Positions 20,302 to 27,784 of a DNA stretch of 64,000 bases are shown here, piece by piece. The stretch lies in the NCBI RefSeq assembly GCF_000473245.1, contig NC_022524.1, positions 2,194,501 to 2,258,500 on the forward strand, read 5' to 3'. The DNA comes from Bacillus infantis NRRL B-14911. Lineage in GTDB: Bacteria; Bacillota; Bacilli; Bacillales; Cytobacillaceae. The notes beneath the pieces were generated by a model that ran no database searches, had not been told where the DNA came from, and saw only the letters and a program-made list of their open reading frames with translations. Position 1 is the first letter of the stretch. Each line of letters opens with the position of its first letter. A program made the position numbers and the translations under genes.

Positions 20302-20336
20302 TTTATTTCTCCCTCCCTGAATATGTTGAAGTTACA

Positions 20337-20363
20337 TTAGCACTCTTTGAAGCTGAGTGCTAA
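20337..20363 (-). promoter_or_regulatory. CIRCE operator (HrcA binding site) of htpG
   Basis: TTAGCACTC-N9-GAGTGCTAA, a perfect match to the CIRCE consensus. It lies between the htpG promoter and its start codon. Confidence 0.95.
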
Positions 20364-20369
20364 TTTTTT

Positions 20370-20397
20370 AATATCATATAACCTTTTGCTCTGTCAA
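20370..20397 (-). promoter_or_regulatory. Putative sigma-A promoter of htpG
   Basis: On the minus strand TTGACA (20397-20392), 16-base spacer, GATATT (20375-20370), directly upstream of CIRCE. The -10 is weak (4 of 6). Confidence 0.6.
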
Positions 20398-20425
20398 CTA
20401 TCCCTTGGATAACTGTGCATTTCTC

Positions 20426-20453
20426 TTGATTTCAAGAGGTATTCCGGTATAAT
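20426..20453 (+). promoter_or_regulatory. Putative sigma-A promoter of the glycosyltransferase-selD unit
   Basis: TTGATT (20426-20431), 16-base spacer, consensus TATAAT (20448-20453). The next start codon in the plus direction is that of the glycosyltransferase, about 95 bases on. Confidence 0.7.
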
Positions 20454-20548
20454 TTTGAGGGTATGTATATACTACTGATTGTGTATGCTTTAGCGGCAGG
20501 CGGCTGTCAGTTTTTGCAGCAGAGAATCGGCATAAAAGGAGTGACATG

Positions 20549-21544
20549 ATGAAGATTATTTTGGCTTCTCCCAATTTCCATCAGGAACGTGGAAATACAA
20601 TTACCGTTAAAAGAATATCTGACGGCCTCCGCAGGCTTGGAGCAGATACAAAAATTGTTTCTTCAACAGAAAGACCCGCATCCCCCCTTCCACAGGGAGA
20701 TATCGTCCATGGTTTTCATGCTTACCGCTTTTTCCTTTACAAGAAAGAGCTTGGTATGCCGATAGATAACTATGTGATCACAATGACAGGAACCGACCTG
20801 AATCAGGATCTTTTTCATCATGAAAGGCGGCAGGATATAATCAGGACGCTTCAGGAAGCAAAAGCCATTACAGTCTTCAATGAACAGGCAAAGCAGCTTC
20901 TCATTAGCGAAGTTCCCGATGCTGAAGCAAAGGTCTATGTGATTCCACAAGGAAGAAGTCAGTTTGAAATGATGGAGCCTGTTTTTAAGAAAGAGCAAAA
21001 TACATTTGTCTTCCTGCTTCCAGCCGGGATCAGGAAAATCAAGAATATCCCGTTCGCAATCGCATCCCTAAAAAAACTGCATGACAGGTATCCCCATATC
21101 CGTTTAGTGATTTCAGGTCCTGTCATTGAAGAAGAAGAAGGATCATACGTGAAAAAGCTGGCGGAACAGGAAGATTGGATCGACTATATCGGCCAGATTC
21201 CCCACAGTAAAATGGGAAGTCTTTACGAATGTGCAGATGCCCTCCTGAACACTTCTATTTCCGAGGGACAGCCGGCAGCCATCATAGAAGCGATGGATTG
21301 CGGATTGCCTGTATTAGTTTCAGCCAATGAAGGAAACATAAGTCTTGTAAAGCACGGAACCACCGGATTTGTTTATCAGAATGAAGTCGAATTTCTTGCT
21401 TATGCCGAGCGCTTGATCAATAATTACGAGATAAGAAAAAAACTTGGAGCTGCTGCTGAAAATTACATAGCAGAACACCACTCTAATGTATCTGAGGCCG
21501 AAAGTATGCTGAGGATATACAGCAGGGTGCTTGCCCCTTCCTGA
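20549..21544 (+). CDS. GT4-type glycosyltransferase, SenB-like (possible selenosugar synthase)
   Basis: A 331-aa GT-B fold protein. ATG 20549 is preferred over ATG 20546 because it is 7 bases from AAAGGAG. The N-terminal part has RGNTITVKRISDGLRRLG, then HGFHAYRF and ITMTGTDLNQDL; the C-terminal part has the donor-binding ISEGQPAAIIEAMDCGLPVL (EX7E-type). The GNxxTxxR, HAxR and TGTDLxxD features resemble SenB of the selenoneine pathway, which joins selenophosphate to a UDP-sugar, more than common GT4 enzymes (from memory). It lies 46 bases upstream of selD with no terminator between, so it is probably cotranscribed with the selenophosphate source. An ordinary sugar transferase remains possible. 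Confidence 0.6.
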   Translation: MKIILASPNFHQERGNTITVKRISDGLRRLGADTKIVSSTERPASPLPQGDIVHGFHAYRFFLYKKELGMPIDNYVITMTGTDLNQDLFHHERRQDIIRTLQEAKAITVFNEQAKQLLISEVPDAEAKVYVIPQGRSQFEMMEPVFKKEQNTFVFLLPAGIRKIKNIPFAIASLKKLHDRYPHIRLVISGPVIEEEEGSYVKKLAEQEDWIDYIGQIPHSKMGSLYECADALLNTSISEGQPAAIIEAMDCGLPVLVSANEGNISLVKHGTTGFVYQNEVEFLAYAERLINNYEIRKKLGAAAENYIAEHHSNVSEAESMLRIYSRVLAPS

Positions 21545-21590
21545 ACAGCTTGTTTGGGACAGCCCTTGTTTAATGAAAGGAGAGGAATTC

Positions 21591-22640
21591 ATGTCCAGAG
21601 AAGAAATCATCAAATTGACTTCGCTATCAACAAAAGGCGGCTGAGGATGCAAAATTGGTCCTGAGGACCTGGCGCAGGTTCTGCGTCATTTGCCCAAAGC
21701 TGTACCTGATCCAAATCTGCTTGTCGGGCTTGATACTTCCGATGATGCAGGAGTATATAAAATAAGCGATGATGTTGCTTTAGTGCAGACGCTCGACTTT
21801 TTCACACCGATTGTAGATGACCCTTATATGTTCGGCCAGATTGCGGCTGCAAACTCATTAAGCGATGTCTATGCAATGGGCGGAAAACCGATCACAGTTA
21901 TGAATATCGTCGGATTCCCTATCAGCACTCTTGATAAGAGCATCCTTGCTGACATCCTGGCAGGAGCATCAGACAAAGTCATGGAATCAGGGGCCGCCCT
22001 TGTCGGAGGACACTCGATCGATGACCAGGAGCCCAAATTCGGACTCTCAGTCACAGGTGTTGTGCATCCGGATAAAATCAGGGCCAATGCCGGCGCTAAG
22101 CCTGGCGACCGTTTGATTTTGACAAAGCCGATCGGTGTCGGCATCCTTACGACAGCGATCAAGCGGGACCTGCTCGAGAAGGAAGATATCGATCTTGTCA
22201 TGAACGTAATGGCTGCACTTAATAAAGATGCCGCAGAAGCAATGGAAAGCTTCCAGGTGAATGCCTGTACCGATGTGACTGGCTTTGGCCTCCTCGGCCA
22301 TGCGATCGAGCTTGCTGAAGGCAGTGGAGCCGGTGTTATCATCAACAGCGGTAGTGTACCGGTCCTTCCAAGGACACGTGAGCTCGCAGAACAGAATATC
22401 ATTCCTGGCGGTTCAAGGAAGAACCACAAATGGCTGTCAGGGCGGATTGAGTACAATCCTGATATTGATGAAACAACCCAGCTGATCCTGTGTGATGCCA
22501 TCACTTCAGGCGGGCTGCTGATTTCTGTGCCTGAGGCGGAAGCTGAAGCACTGCAAAAGGCCCTTGAAGAAAGAAATGTCACTTCTGCTATCATCGGCGA
22601 AGTAACAGATCAATCTCCCGGGAAGATTAAAGTATTGTAA
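21591..22640 (+). CDS. selD: Selenophosphate synthase, itself a selenoprotein (in-frame UGA = Sec18)
   Basis: Read through the TGA at 21642-21644, the frame gives 349 aa starting at ATG 21591, with AAAGGAGAGG 5-7 bases upstream. The UGA falls exactly at the catalytic position: GGUGCKIG (U18, C20, K21), equivalent to Cys17/Lys20 of E. coli SelD. Many selD genes use Sec here. A SECIS-like hairpin starts 12 bases after the UGA. The ATP-binding GLDTSDDAGVYKI, the metal-binding Asp residues and GGHSIDDQEPKFGLSVTG follow. The enzyme makes selenophosphate from selenide and ATP for Sec-tRNA, for 2-selenouridine (mnmH nearby) and possibly for the adjacent glycosyltransferase. Frame-by-frame translation would start it falsely at 21690. 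Confidence 0.93.
21642..21669 (+). promoter_or_regulatory. Sec UGA codon and SECIS-like hairpin of selD
   Basis: After TGA (21642-21644), GGTCC (21657-21661) and GGACC (21665-21669) form a perfect 5-bp stem with apical loop UGA. The loop begins 17 bases after the codon and has G in its second position. Bacterial SECIS elements need a small stem-loop at about this distance with G among the first two loop bases. Confidence 0.8.
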
Positions 22641-22665
22641 AAGGACTCGATTAGAGTCCTTTTTT
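22639..22665 (+). terminator. Terminator of the glycosyltransferase-selD unit
   Basis: AAAAGGACTC / GAGTCCTTTT stem with a 5-base loop, then two more T. It overlaps the selD stop codon. Confidence 0.85.
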
Positions 22666-22667
22666 AA

Positions 22668-22728
22668 GGGGTATGGGATGTCAGGCAGATTGGCTTAAAG
22701 CTTATGCTGCCTCTCTGCCCATCCCCCC
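22668..22728 (+). promoter_or_regulatory. Structured leader hairpin before the ABC transporter
   Basis: The outer stem GGGG-T-ATGGG (22668-22677) pairs with CCCAT-C-CCCC (22718-22727), and the inner stem AGGCAG (22683-22688) pairs with CTGCCT (22707-22712). It has no T tail, so it is not a simple terminator. It ends about 13 bases before the GAGGTG ribosome site, a position suited to cis control. I recognise no riboswitch class. Confidence 0.45.
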
Positions 22729-22754
22729 AATTATATTAATGAGGTGTTTTATTG

Positions 22755-23663
22755 ATGAAAAAATGGCTAATGACTGCAGCTGCCTTTACGCTGATCATGA
22801 TTCTTGCCGCTTGCGGTTCAGAGGAAGGCACAGAACAAAAAGAAAACAGCAATAATAATGAAGAAGAAGAAGCTTTCACAATCGGCGTCATACCGGTACA
22901 AACGGAAGGTGCAATGGAAACGGCCATGGACAAGCTTCAGTCGATCCTTGAAAAAGAGCTGGACAGGAAAGTGGATGTTGAGGTTTATCCTGATTATAAT
23001 GGCGTAGTTGAAGCGATGAACTACGATAAAATCGATATGGCCTATTTTGGACCGCTTACATATGTGGTTGCACACGAAAAAAGCGGTGCTGAAGCAATCA
23101 TCACCCAGCTGATAGATGGAGAGCCTTTCTACCATTCATATATCGTCACACATAAAGACAGCCCGTACAATAACATGGAAGACCTGGTAGCAGCAGCAGG
23201 AGAAATTGATTTTGCTTTTGGCGATATCAATTCAACGTCCGGCTCTCTTATCCCTTCCATTGAACTTCAGGATCAGGGTGTTTATACATCCGAGGATGAC
23301 AATAAGTTCAAATCAGTCAGATTCACAGGTTCCCATGATGCTACAGCCCTGGCTGTCCAAAACAAGCAGGTGGATGCCGGTGCGATTGACAGCGCCATCT
23401 ACAATCAGCTTGTAGATTCAGGAAAAATTGATGGAGAGCAGTTCAAGACAATCTGGGAATCCGAGAAACTTTTCCAATATCCTTGGGCAGTTCATCAAGA
23501 TACAGATAAAGAAACAATAGAAAAGCTTCAGGAAACATTCCTGGCGATCGATGATAAAGAAGTGCTTGATGCGTTTGGCGCAACAGGTTTTACCGAGGCT
23601 TCCAATGAACAGTATGAAAGCATCAGGGAAGCAGCTGTCAAACAGGGAATCATTAACGAATAG
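22755..23663 (+). CDS. PhnD-family ABC transporter substrate-binding lipoprotein
   Basis: A 302-aa lipoprotein: signal peptide with lipobox LAAC (Cys20), an acidic/Asn-rich linker, then a periplasmic-binding-type fold. FTIGVIPVQTEG, YPDYNGVVEAMNYDKID and MAYFGPLTYVVA are typical of the phosphate/phosphite/phosphonate-binding PhnD/PtxB group, as is INSTSGSLIPS. ATG 22755 is 8 bases from GAGGTG. It is the first gene of a D-E-C transporter group between selD and mnmH, which suggests a selenium oxyanion or organoselenium ligand; a phosphonate remains possible. The ligand cannot be read from the sequence. Confidence 0.8.
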   Translation: MKKWLMTAAAFTLIMILAACGSEEGTEQKENSNNNEEEEAFTIGVIPVQTEGAMETAMDKLQSILEKELDRKVDVEVYPDYNGVVEAMNYDKIDMAYFGPLTYVVAHEKSGAEAIITQLIDGEPFYHSYIVTHKDSPYNNMEDLVAAAGEIDFAFGDINSTSGSLIPSIELQDQGVYTSEDDNKFKSVRFTGSHDATALAVQNKQVDAGAIDSAIYNQLVDSGKIDGEQFKTIWESEKLFQYPWAVHQDTDKETIEKLQETFLAIDDKEVLDAFGATGFTEASNEQYESIREAAVKQGIINE

Positions 23664-23674
23664 AGCTGATTATT

Positions 23675-24430
23675 GTGTGGTTTAAACAGCGTAGTATTTT
23701 TACTGTTCTTCTGCTGGCACTGGCTGTATACGCCAGTGCCCGTCTTACAGAGTTTGATCTGACTAAATTCCGTGATTTCCGGAATATGATCGACTTTTTA
23801 TCGCAGTGGTTTCCAATGGATTTCTCGCTCCTACCCCGGATGCTCCAGGACAGCATGGAAACATTGGCGATGGCATTTCTGGGGAGCTTCCTCGGCCTGC
23901 TGGCGGCATTGCCGCTCAGTTTCCTGGCTGCAAGGAACACTTCCCCATCGAAAGCAGTCTATCATGTGACAAGGCTAGGCCTCAGTTTCGTCCGCTCAGT
24001 TCCGGAGATCGTATTTGGGCTGATCCTTCTTACGGCCTTGGGCCTTGGGCCTTTTCCTGCTGTACTGGCCATTTTGTTCCATAATGCCGGTGTGCTTGGA
24101 AAGCTGATATCAGAACTGATAGAGTCCTCAGAGCGCGGGCCGCAGGAAGCCATGCGGGCAGTCGGCGCCAAAAGCTGGTTTGGCTCCCTGTTCAGCATCC
24201 TGCCGCAAATTTGGCCGAATGTGCTGTCCCAGTTTTTCTACCGGTTCGAGGTAGCGATCCGTACCTCTCTGATTCTTGGTTTTATCGGCGGAGGCGGAAT
24301 AGGACAGAGATTGTTCAATGATTTCAAGACCTTCCATTATTCTGCCGTTTCTCTCGATGTGCTGATTATTATGGTCATAGTCGTAATCGTCGATTTGTTT
24401 GGAAGCTTTGTCAGAAATAAAGTGATTTAA
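23675..24430 (+). CDS. PhnE-type ABC transporter permease
   Basis: A 251-aa membrane protein with five to six helices and the binding-protein-dependent permease motif ESSERGPQEAMRAVGAKSW (EAA loop, contacting the ATPase) plus the PhnE-typical GFIGGGGIGQRL. It starts at GTG 23675, 11 bases after the binding-protein stop; the ribosome site is weak (GAGCTG), so coupling to the upstream gene is likely. It forms the membrane channel of the selenium-island importer with the lipoprotein upstream and ATPase downstream. Confidence 0.82.
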   Translation: MWFKQRSIFTVLLLALAVYASARLTEFDLTKFRDFRNMIDFLSQWFPMDFSLLPRMLQDSMETLAMAFLGSFLGLLAALPLSFLAARNTSPSKAVYHVTRLGLSFVRSVPEIVFGLILLTALGLGPFPAVLAILFHNAGVLGKLISELIESSERGPQEAMRAVGAKSWFGSLFSILPQIWPNVLSQFFYRFEVAIRTSLILGFIGGGGIGQRLFNDFKTFHYSAVSLDVLIIMVIVVIVDLFGSFVRNKVI

Positions 24431-24445
24431 AAGGAGGCTGGGCTT

Positions 24446-25198
24446 ATGATCAAGCTGGAGAATGTTACCGTACGTTATCCGAAGGCTGACTCCCCTGCCC
24501 TGCATAACATAAACCTTGAACTGAACCAAGGCGAATTCATATGTGTACTTGGAAAAAGCGGTGCCGGGAAGTCTACACTGATCCGCTGCATGAATGGGCT
24601 CCAGAAGCCTTCTGCTGGGGAAGTATACTTTCAGGGCAAGCCGGTATCCGGCAAATCTGCCGAGGAAGAACGGCTTGTACGGAGGGAAATGGGCATGATC
24701 TTTCAGCATTATAATCTCATCCCCCGTCTGACAGTCATGCAAAATGTCCTGACAGGAATGTTTGGCTACAGAAACACTTTCAAAAATCTGATAGGCGCTT
24801 TTTCCAGAAAAGAAATTGGACTTGCCCGCAGTGTGATGGAAGATGTCGGCCTGAGTGAGTTTGCCGGAAGGAAAGTTGAACAATTGAGCGGAGGACAGAA
24901 GCAGCGCGTCGGCATAGCAAGGGCCCTGCTCCAGTCTCCCAAAGTGTTTCTTGGTGATGAACCTGTGGCAAGCCTTGATCCCGGGACATCAGAGAGGATT
25001 TTCTCGCTTCTTCAGTCCCTTCACAGAGAGCATGGCCTTCTGACCATCATTAATGTTCACGATGTTTCCCTCGCAAAGCGCTATGCAACACGCATTCTTG
25101 CCTTAAAAGATGGCAGCCTCATCTTTGACGGGAAACCTGATGAATTCACAGATGAATTGTATAAACAGACCTATGGGGCTGAATTTATTCCGGTCTGA
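24446..25198 (+). CDS. PhnC-type ABC transporter ATPase
   Basis: A 250-aa ATPase with all motifs: Walker A GKSGAGKST (about 37-45), Q-loop MIFQHYNLIPRL, signature LSGGQKQRVGIARALL, Walker B VFLGDEP and the H-loop His in INVHDVSLA. The Walker B segment has Gly where Ala is usual before Asp-Glu, which should be harmless. AAGGAGG precedes ATG by 8-9 bases and the gene follows the permease by 15 bases. It is followed after 20 bases by the UGA-containing deacetylase gene, so the four genes probably form one operon. Confidence 0.88.
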   Translation: MIKLENVTVRYPKADSPALHNINLELNQGEFICVLGKSGAGKSTLIRCMNGLQKPSAGEVYFQGKPVSGKSAEEERLVRREMGMIFQHYNLIPRLTVMQNVLTGMFGYRNTFKNLIGAFSRKEIGLARSVMEDVGLSEFAGRKVEQLSGGQKQRVGIARALLQSPKVFLGDEPVASLDPGTSERIFSLLQSLHREHGLLTIINVHDVSLAKRYATRILALKDGSLIFDGKPDEFTDELYKQTYGAEFIPV

Positions 25199-25218
25199 TC
25201 CGGGGAAGGAGAATACTT

Positions 25219-25884
25219 ATGACAAAAAGTCCTTGAGTGGTTGATGAGACAAGAGTCGTGTACGACTCAGCAGATAATGAAGTGTTATCAAAATTACAGC
25301 CCGGTGAAAAGCCGTCAGTGGTTTTAACCTTTGATGATGGACCTGGCAGGCATTTGCATTCCATTTTGGACAGCCTGGCAGCGGAAAATGCATATGCCGC
25401 TTTTTTCTGGCAGACACGGCTTCTGTATCCTGAAAGGCCATGGGAAAGAGTGCTCGATGAAGGGCATATCATTGGAACTCATTCATCCCGCCACAAAAAT
25501 ATGGCTGCTCTCTCCTGTGAGGATCAATATAAGGACCTGGAAACCAGCAAAGAGAAGATCCGCCGGGTTACCGGAAAGGCGCCTGTATTCTTCCGTCCGC
25601 CTTTTGGCCAGTATAATGAAGCTACCCTTAAGGCGGCCAATGAACTCGAATTGACCCCTGTAATGTGGCGAATTGCATCCCTTGATTGGGAGCTTAAAGG
25701 AAACCCGGAAAAAATCATTTGCAATGTAACTGATCATCTGGAAGATGGAGCCATTATCCTCCTGCATGAACTAAAGCAGACTGCTGATATCCTGCCTGAG
25801 TTATTAAAAGAGATCAAACTCAAAGGATATAGCTTTGCCTCCCTCCAGCCAGGAAAGAACAAAAGGAAAGCGCCCGGAGCATAA
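25219..25884 (+). CDS. Polysaccharide-deacetylase-family (CE4) protein with in-frame UGA at codon 6; candidate new selenoprotein
   Basis: AAGGAG (25206-25211) lies 7 bases before ATG 25219, which reads MTKSP, then TGA (25234-25236), then stays open to 25884. With the UGA read as an amino acid the product is 221 aa. All five CE4 motifs are present: TFDDGPG (37-43), HSSRH (88-92), RPPFG (126-130), SLDWELKG, and LLHELKQT. It should therefore deacetylate an N-acetyl sugar; no signal peptide is seen, so the substrate would be cytosolic. A SECIS-like hairpin follows the UGA. Rival readings: Trp (TGG) mutated to TGA, or a GTG restart at 25237 that lacks a ribosome site. Upstream transporter genes and selD/mnmH nearby favour the Sec reading, but Trp would also suit the local sequence. 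Confidence 0.65.
25234..25268 (+). promoter_or_regulatory. In-frame UGA and SECIS-like hairpin of the deacetylase gene
   Basis: After TGA (25234-25236), GAGTCG (25253-25258) and CGACTC (25263-25268) form a perfect 6-bp stem with loop UGUA. The loop begins 23 bases after the codon and has G in second place. It is built like the selD hairpin. Confidence 0.55.
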
Positions 25885-25901
25885 CCCTCCGGGTGCTTTT
25901 T
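25867..25901 (+). terminator. Terminator of the transporter-deacetylase operon
   Basis: AAAGCGCCCGGAG / CTCCGGGTGCTTT stem (one G-U) followed by T; it overlaps the stop codon. Confidence 0.88.
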
Positions 25902-25905
25902 GCTT

Positions 25906-26421
25906 TTAGTGGTTGATTAGCATAACTTTAAGCTCTTCGAGTACAAAATTTTCCCTTTTTAGCCAAGTATGATTTTTTATTTTCCCGATGGCTTTCTTAT
26001 TTTCTTCTATTGCTTCATCAATGGCCACCCATTTGGGTATGAATCCCAGCTCTGCTTCATATGTATCCAGCTGCTGCGCTGCCAAAGCGAAATCATTTAA
26101 TTCACAGATATAAAAATGTGAATTCATTTGAAATATGAAGCGGTCATCATATTCGTCGATACGCCTTTCAACGACTTCCCCAGCCTTTTCTTTAACCCTG
26201 CAGCTTGTGTAGCCTGTTTCCTCTGCAACTTCCCTGATCAGTGCTTCCGTGCAGGTTTCTCCTTCCTCTACCCCTCCTCCGGGAAATTTATAGCCTCCTG
26301 TAATTGTCTGCAGAAGAAGGATCAGATCATCTTGTATAATGATTGCCCTGACCGCTTCCCGTATTTTAATTTGCCTGTCTATGTTTGTATCAGATAAGCC
26401 CAAAAGTTTGTAAAAAGCCAA
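25906..26421 (-). CDS. Nudix hydrolase
   Basis: A 171-aa protein with a complete Nudix box GX5EX7REUXEEXGU (GGVEEGETCTEALIREVAEETGY region, split: GGVEEGE, then REVAEETGY). The family hydrolyses nucleoside diphosphates linked to another group, needing Mg2+ at the REVAEE helix. TTG start at 26421 with GGTGGGGG about 5-6 bases upstream; no in-frame ATG fits. It lies downstream of mnmH on the same strand, but a strong hairpin separates them, so it is probably only partly cotranscribed. Substrate unknown. Confidence 0.8.
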   Translation of the reverse strand: MAFYKLLGLSDTNIDRQIKIREAVRAIIIQDDLILLLQTITGGYKFPGGGVEEGETCTEALIREVAEETGYTSCRVKEKAGEVVERRIDEYDDRFIFQMNSHFYICELNDFALAAQQLDTYEAELGFIPKWVAIDEAIEENKKAIGKIKNHTWLKRENFVLEELKVMLINH

Positions 26422-26474
26422 TCATACCCCCACCTTATCATCTCATTAGGTTAATTTTACCATTAAAAGCAAAA

Positions 26475-26512
26475 ATAAATAGGGCTGCATGACAGCATGC
26501 AGCCCTATTTAT
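26475..26512 (-). terminator. Terminator downstream of mnmH
   Basis: A perfect 17-bp stem centred on loop 26492-26495 (arms contain AGGGCTGCATG / CATGCAGCCCT); on the minus strand a T-rich tail follows. Confidence 0.88.
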
Positions 26513-26519
26513 ACAAGAA

Positions 26520-27566
26520 TTATTGCGCAACCGGCGATTGTGATAGTACGTACTCTTCTATCTTTTGGGCAGCATCCTCGATATTTGCGGCTTGAATAGT
26601 CACGATCCTGTCTTCCGGATACATTTTAGCTGTATGCGTATAACGGGGATCATAATAATATTTAAGGAGCAGCGCAACCGCTGACCCATACTCTTCATCA
26701 ATGAGATTCTGTTCTATTTCGGCAGCAATCGGTGTGTGGATCCTGTTTTTAATATGGCTGAACGCATTAAAGCATGCTTCAGGATGATCCCATGGCTTGT
26801 AATCCTCCAGGATATGGCGGACTCTTTCTTCCATCGGCATCTCAATGAACAGCTGGATCCCCTGTTCCTTCTTTTCAATGATGGATTCAGGGAGCACCAC
26901 CTTCCCAACCCTTTTGCTCTCAGCTTCAAAAAAGACAAAAGGAGAATCCTGCACCTCGAGCACCTTCCTCAGCAGCCTGCTATCGAACATTTTCTGATTG
27001 CTCGGTTCAAGGCCGATATGGCCAAAGATGGAACCGCGGTGCCTGGCAAGTCCCTCGAGATCGATCACACTATAGTCCTTTTCTGCCAGCTTCTCTAGAA
27101 TGGCCGTTTTCCCTGAACCTGTATAGCCGTTCAAGACGAATGCTTTGGGCTTAAGCTTGAGTCCTTCAAGCGTTTCGACAACCCATCTGCGATGCGCTCT
27201 GACACCGCCTTCTAGCCGGTATGTGCGTATGCCCATCAGATCAAGGAGGGTGGCAGAGGTTCTGCTCCTCATCCCGCCTCTCCAGCAGAATACGGCTTTG
27301 TCGCCTTCAACGGCATTAAATTCCCTGATAAAATCCGGAAGCTTGGCCGAAACGATTTCCAGACCGCGTTCTTTGGCAGCTTCAACACTCACCTGTTTGT
27401 AAATTGTGCCGATTTCAGCCCGCTCTTCATCATTGAACAAAGGTATATTGATGCTTCCCGGTATCGTGCTGTCCTTATACTCAGAAGGAGACCTTACATC
27501 TACCAGTACAAGCTTTCGTTTATCCTTCAGTTCTAAAAGTTTCTCAATTCCTACATCCTGGAACAA
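26520..27566 (-). CDS. mnmH: tRNA 2-selenouridine synthase
   Basis: A 348-aa protein (also called SelU or YbbB). The N-terminal rhodanese domain carries the active-site Cys94 in FCWRGGMRS, equivalent to Cys97 of E. coli MnmH. The second domain has a P-loop GYTGSGKT (147-154). The enzyme exchanges sulfur of 2-thiouridine at the tRNA wobble position for selenium, using selenophosphate from SelD. TTG start with AAGGCGG 8 bases upstream. It lies about 4 kb from selD and is transcribed towards it. This gene independently shows that the organism spends selenophosphate on tRNA. Confidence 0.93.
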   Translation of the reverse strand: MFQDVGIEKLLELKDKRKLVLVDVRSPSEYKDSTIPGSINIPLFNDEERAEIGTIYKQVSVEAAKERGLEIVSAKLPDFIREFNAVEGDKAVFCWRGGMRSRTSATLLDLMGIRTYRLEGGVRAHRRWVVETLEGLKLKPKAFVLNGYTGSGKTAILEKLAEKDYSVIDLEGLARHRGSIFGHIGLEPSNQKMFDSRLLRKVLEVQDSPFVFFEAESKRVGKVVLPESIIEKKEQGIQLFIEMPMEERVRHILEDYKPWDHPEACFNAFSHIKNRIHTPIAAEIEQNLIDEEYGSAVALLLKYYYDPRYTHTAKMYPEDRIVTIQAANIEDAAQKIEEYVLSQSPVAQ

Positions 27567-27628
27567 TTTTTATTCCGCCTTTCCTGCTGTTGCATTCTAA
27601 GCTTATCTTTACTGCTATCATATAGAAA

Positions 27629-27656
27629 AGCTGATCACTCACGGGGAGGATCAGCT
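27629..27656 (-). terminator. Hairpin terminator downstream of the photolyase gene
   Basis: AGCTGATC / GATCAGCT stem with a 12-base loop; on the minus strand it is followed by TTTTC. It lies in the 218-base gap before mnmH. Confidence 0.6.
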
Positions 27657-27784
27657 GGAAAAACATCTTCTTCAACCGAGGGACTTCAGCGGATGAACAT
27701 CCTGCCCTTTACCTATTATAAAACATTTCGCGGCTAAAAGCATATTTTCAGATTTTCCCCCTGAGCCTTTTCCGGTTTTCAGCT

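Noticed and set aside
25237-25884. Simple GTG start for the deacetylase, with the upstream TGA ignored
   Set aside because: No ribosome site precedes GTG 25237, whereas ATG 25219 has a strong one. Kept as an alternative reading, not as the main call.
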